Source: Embiotoca jacksoni
Taxonomy: Eukaryota > Chordata > Actinopteri > Embiotocidae
Direction: 5' to 3'
NCBI GenBank assembly: GCA_022577435.1
Contig: JAKOON010000027.1
Span: 148,729 to 212,728 of the forward strand
Length of the DNA: 64,000 nucleotides
Shown here piece after piece: positions 63,465-64,000 of this stretch. Under the pieces are notes generated by a model. The model was not told the origin of the DNA and ran no database searches. It worked only from the letters and a program-made list of their open reading frames with translations. Position numbers and translations under genes: made by a program. Position 1 is the first letter of the stretch; every line of letters begins with the position of its first letter.

Positions 63465-64000
63465 AGAGCAGCACCTCCTTCTGCAGCTGTGCCCTGCCGG
63501 TGATCAGAGCTCGGTTCTCCTTTCTCTCCGTCTCCAGGGACGACAGCAGCGACGGACAGCTCACACACTCGTCCAGATCTACCGGAGGAGGACACGACCA
63601 GAAGTATGTGGACACACCATCCTGTGTTTCTCTATGTTAACTGGGCCGCTGTGTGTCCACATACTTTTGACCTTCAGCTCCTACCTGTCAGCTTCTGCAA
63701 CTTCTGCTCCAACAGGACCTGCTCCTTCTTCAGCTCCTCCACCTCCTCCTCCTGCCTCCTCAACTCCGCCTCCCACCGCATCTTCTCTCTCTGCACCTCC
63801 TCCTCCTGTCCCCTCTTCCTCCTCTCCTCCCTCCCTCTCAGCTCACTGATGGTCTCCTCCTTCTGGTTGTTCTCCTCCTGCAGCCTCCTGATCTCCTCCT
63901 CAAGACCCACTGAGGATATAGAATATAAAGACAATGAAGGTTTTACAGGTTGAACCTTTCTCCTCCTCCTCTTCCTCCTCCTACCTCTCTCCTCTTTGTC
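57476..64000 (-). CDS. kif20b: Kinesin family member 20B, C-terminal part (13 exons, partial)
   Basis: Mitotic kinesin-6 relative needed for cytokinesis; the motor domain lies beyond the right edge. Exons (5' to 3'): 64000-63985 (cut), 63909-63685, 63578-63475, 63332-63159, 63071-62917, 62772-62606, 62528-62454, 62377-62193, 58620-58528, 58441-58382, 58198-58126, 57963-57827, 57559-57476; phases agree and give about 516 residues. The first eight encode a long heptad-rich coiled coil (EEIRRLQEENNQKEETISEL and onward). The last five encode the basic tail: GGRKRKSCEVE, EKRDGALQKIGDLIQSSPSI (human KKKEGTLQKFGDFLQHSPSI), RRGRRKLYKID, and the terminal SDHLIIKRQLRSKTCRK (human SDHQIIKRRLRTKTAK). These tail matches fix the identity. 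One 3.6-kb intron is almost entirely a 19-bp array. Confidence 0.94.
58703..62092. repeat. 19-bp minisatellite (acgtttctttacgtaaacc), about 178 units, 3.4 kb
   Basis: Fills about 95% of the kif20b intron 58621-62192. Most units carry the perfect 10-bp palindrome TTTACGTAAA. Variants are tttacataaac, ttacgtaaaatgtttc (16 bp) and tttatttacgtaaaatac toward the ends. The 58.7-60.4 kb part shows higher-order blocks. Confidence 0.97.
63363..63472. repeat. (GAA/GGAA)n purine tract next to a kif20b donor
   Basis: Imperfect (aag)n. On the kif20b strand this is (CTT)n, starting within 10 bp of the donor gag|gtgctg and filling most of a 142-bp intron. Confidence 0.95.

Overview
The window is nuclear DNA of a ray-finned fish, most likely a percomorph teleost. 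The evidence is short GT-AG introns inside vertebrate-type genes, very dense (CA)n microsatellites, fish-type LINE fragments, and a palindromic TTAA-flanked MITE. There is no prokaryotic gene structure. Five protein-coding genes can be assembled exon by exon. Each was identified by comparing the conceptual exons with remembered human orthologues, not by a database search.

Layout: (1) 194-9308 (+): 3' part of prkg1 (cGMP-dependent protein kinase 1), from the cGMP-B site through the kinase domain to the C-terminus; its 5' exons lie outside the window. A possible alternative first exon for a kinase-only isoform is at 3790-3965. (2) 14711-22640 (+): fam13c, 11 coding exons. (3) 24899-34328: a 9.4-kb satellite-like array of 38-bp units. 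(4) 44486-34651 (-): asah2 (neutral ceramidase), 20 coding exons, with an apparent 1-nt frameshift in a G9 tract. (5) 50269-56114 (+): slc16a12 (MCT12-type transporter), 7 coding exons. (6) 64000-57476 (-): 3' part of kif20b (kinesin-like), 13 exons, running off the right edge.

asah2 and slc16a12 are head to head across about 5.8 kb that is mostly tandem repeat. slc16a12 and kif20b are convergent, with poly(A) signals possibly only about 30 bp apart. In human, orthologues of all five genes lie on 10q but in separate blocks (10q11-q21 and 10q23), so the tight clustering here reflects teleost rearrangement and compaction. The genes share no pathway; they are neighbours, not an operon.

The striking property of the window is its repeats. 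More than a dozen unrelated minisatellite arrays (unit sizes about 4 to 49 bp, lengths 0.2 to 9.4 kb) fill introns and intergenic space. Several consist of perfect consensus protein-binding motifs (TTTACGTAAA, TGAGTCA, CAGGTG). (TG)n or CTGT/CTGY tracts directly abut many splice sites. I see no CRISPR array, operon or other discrete novel system. The long open frames inside the arrays are repeat artefacts.
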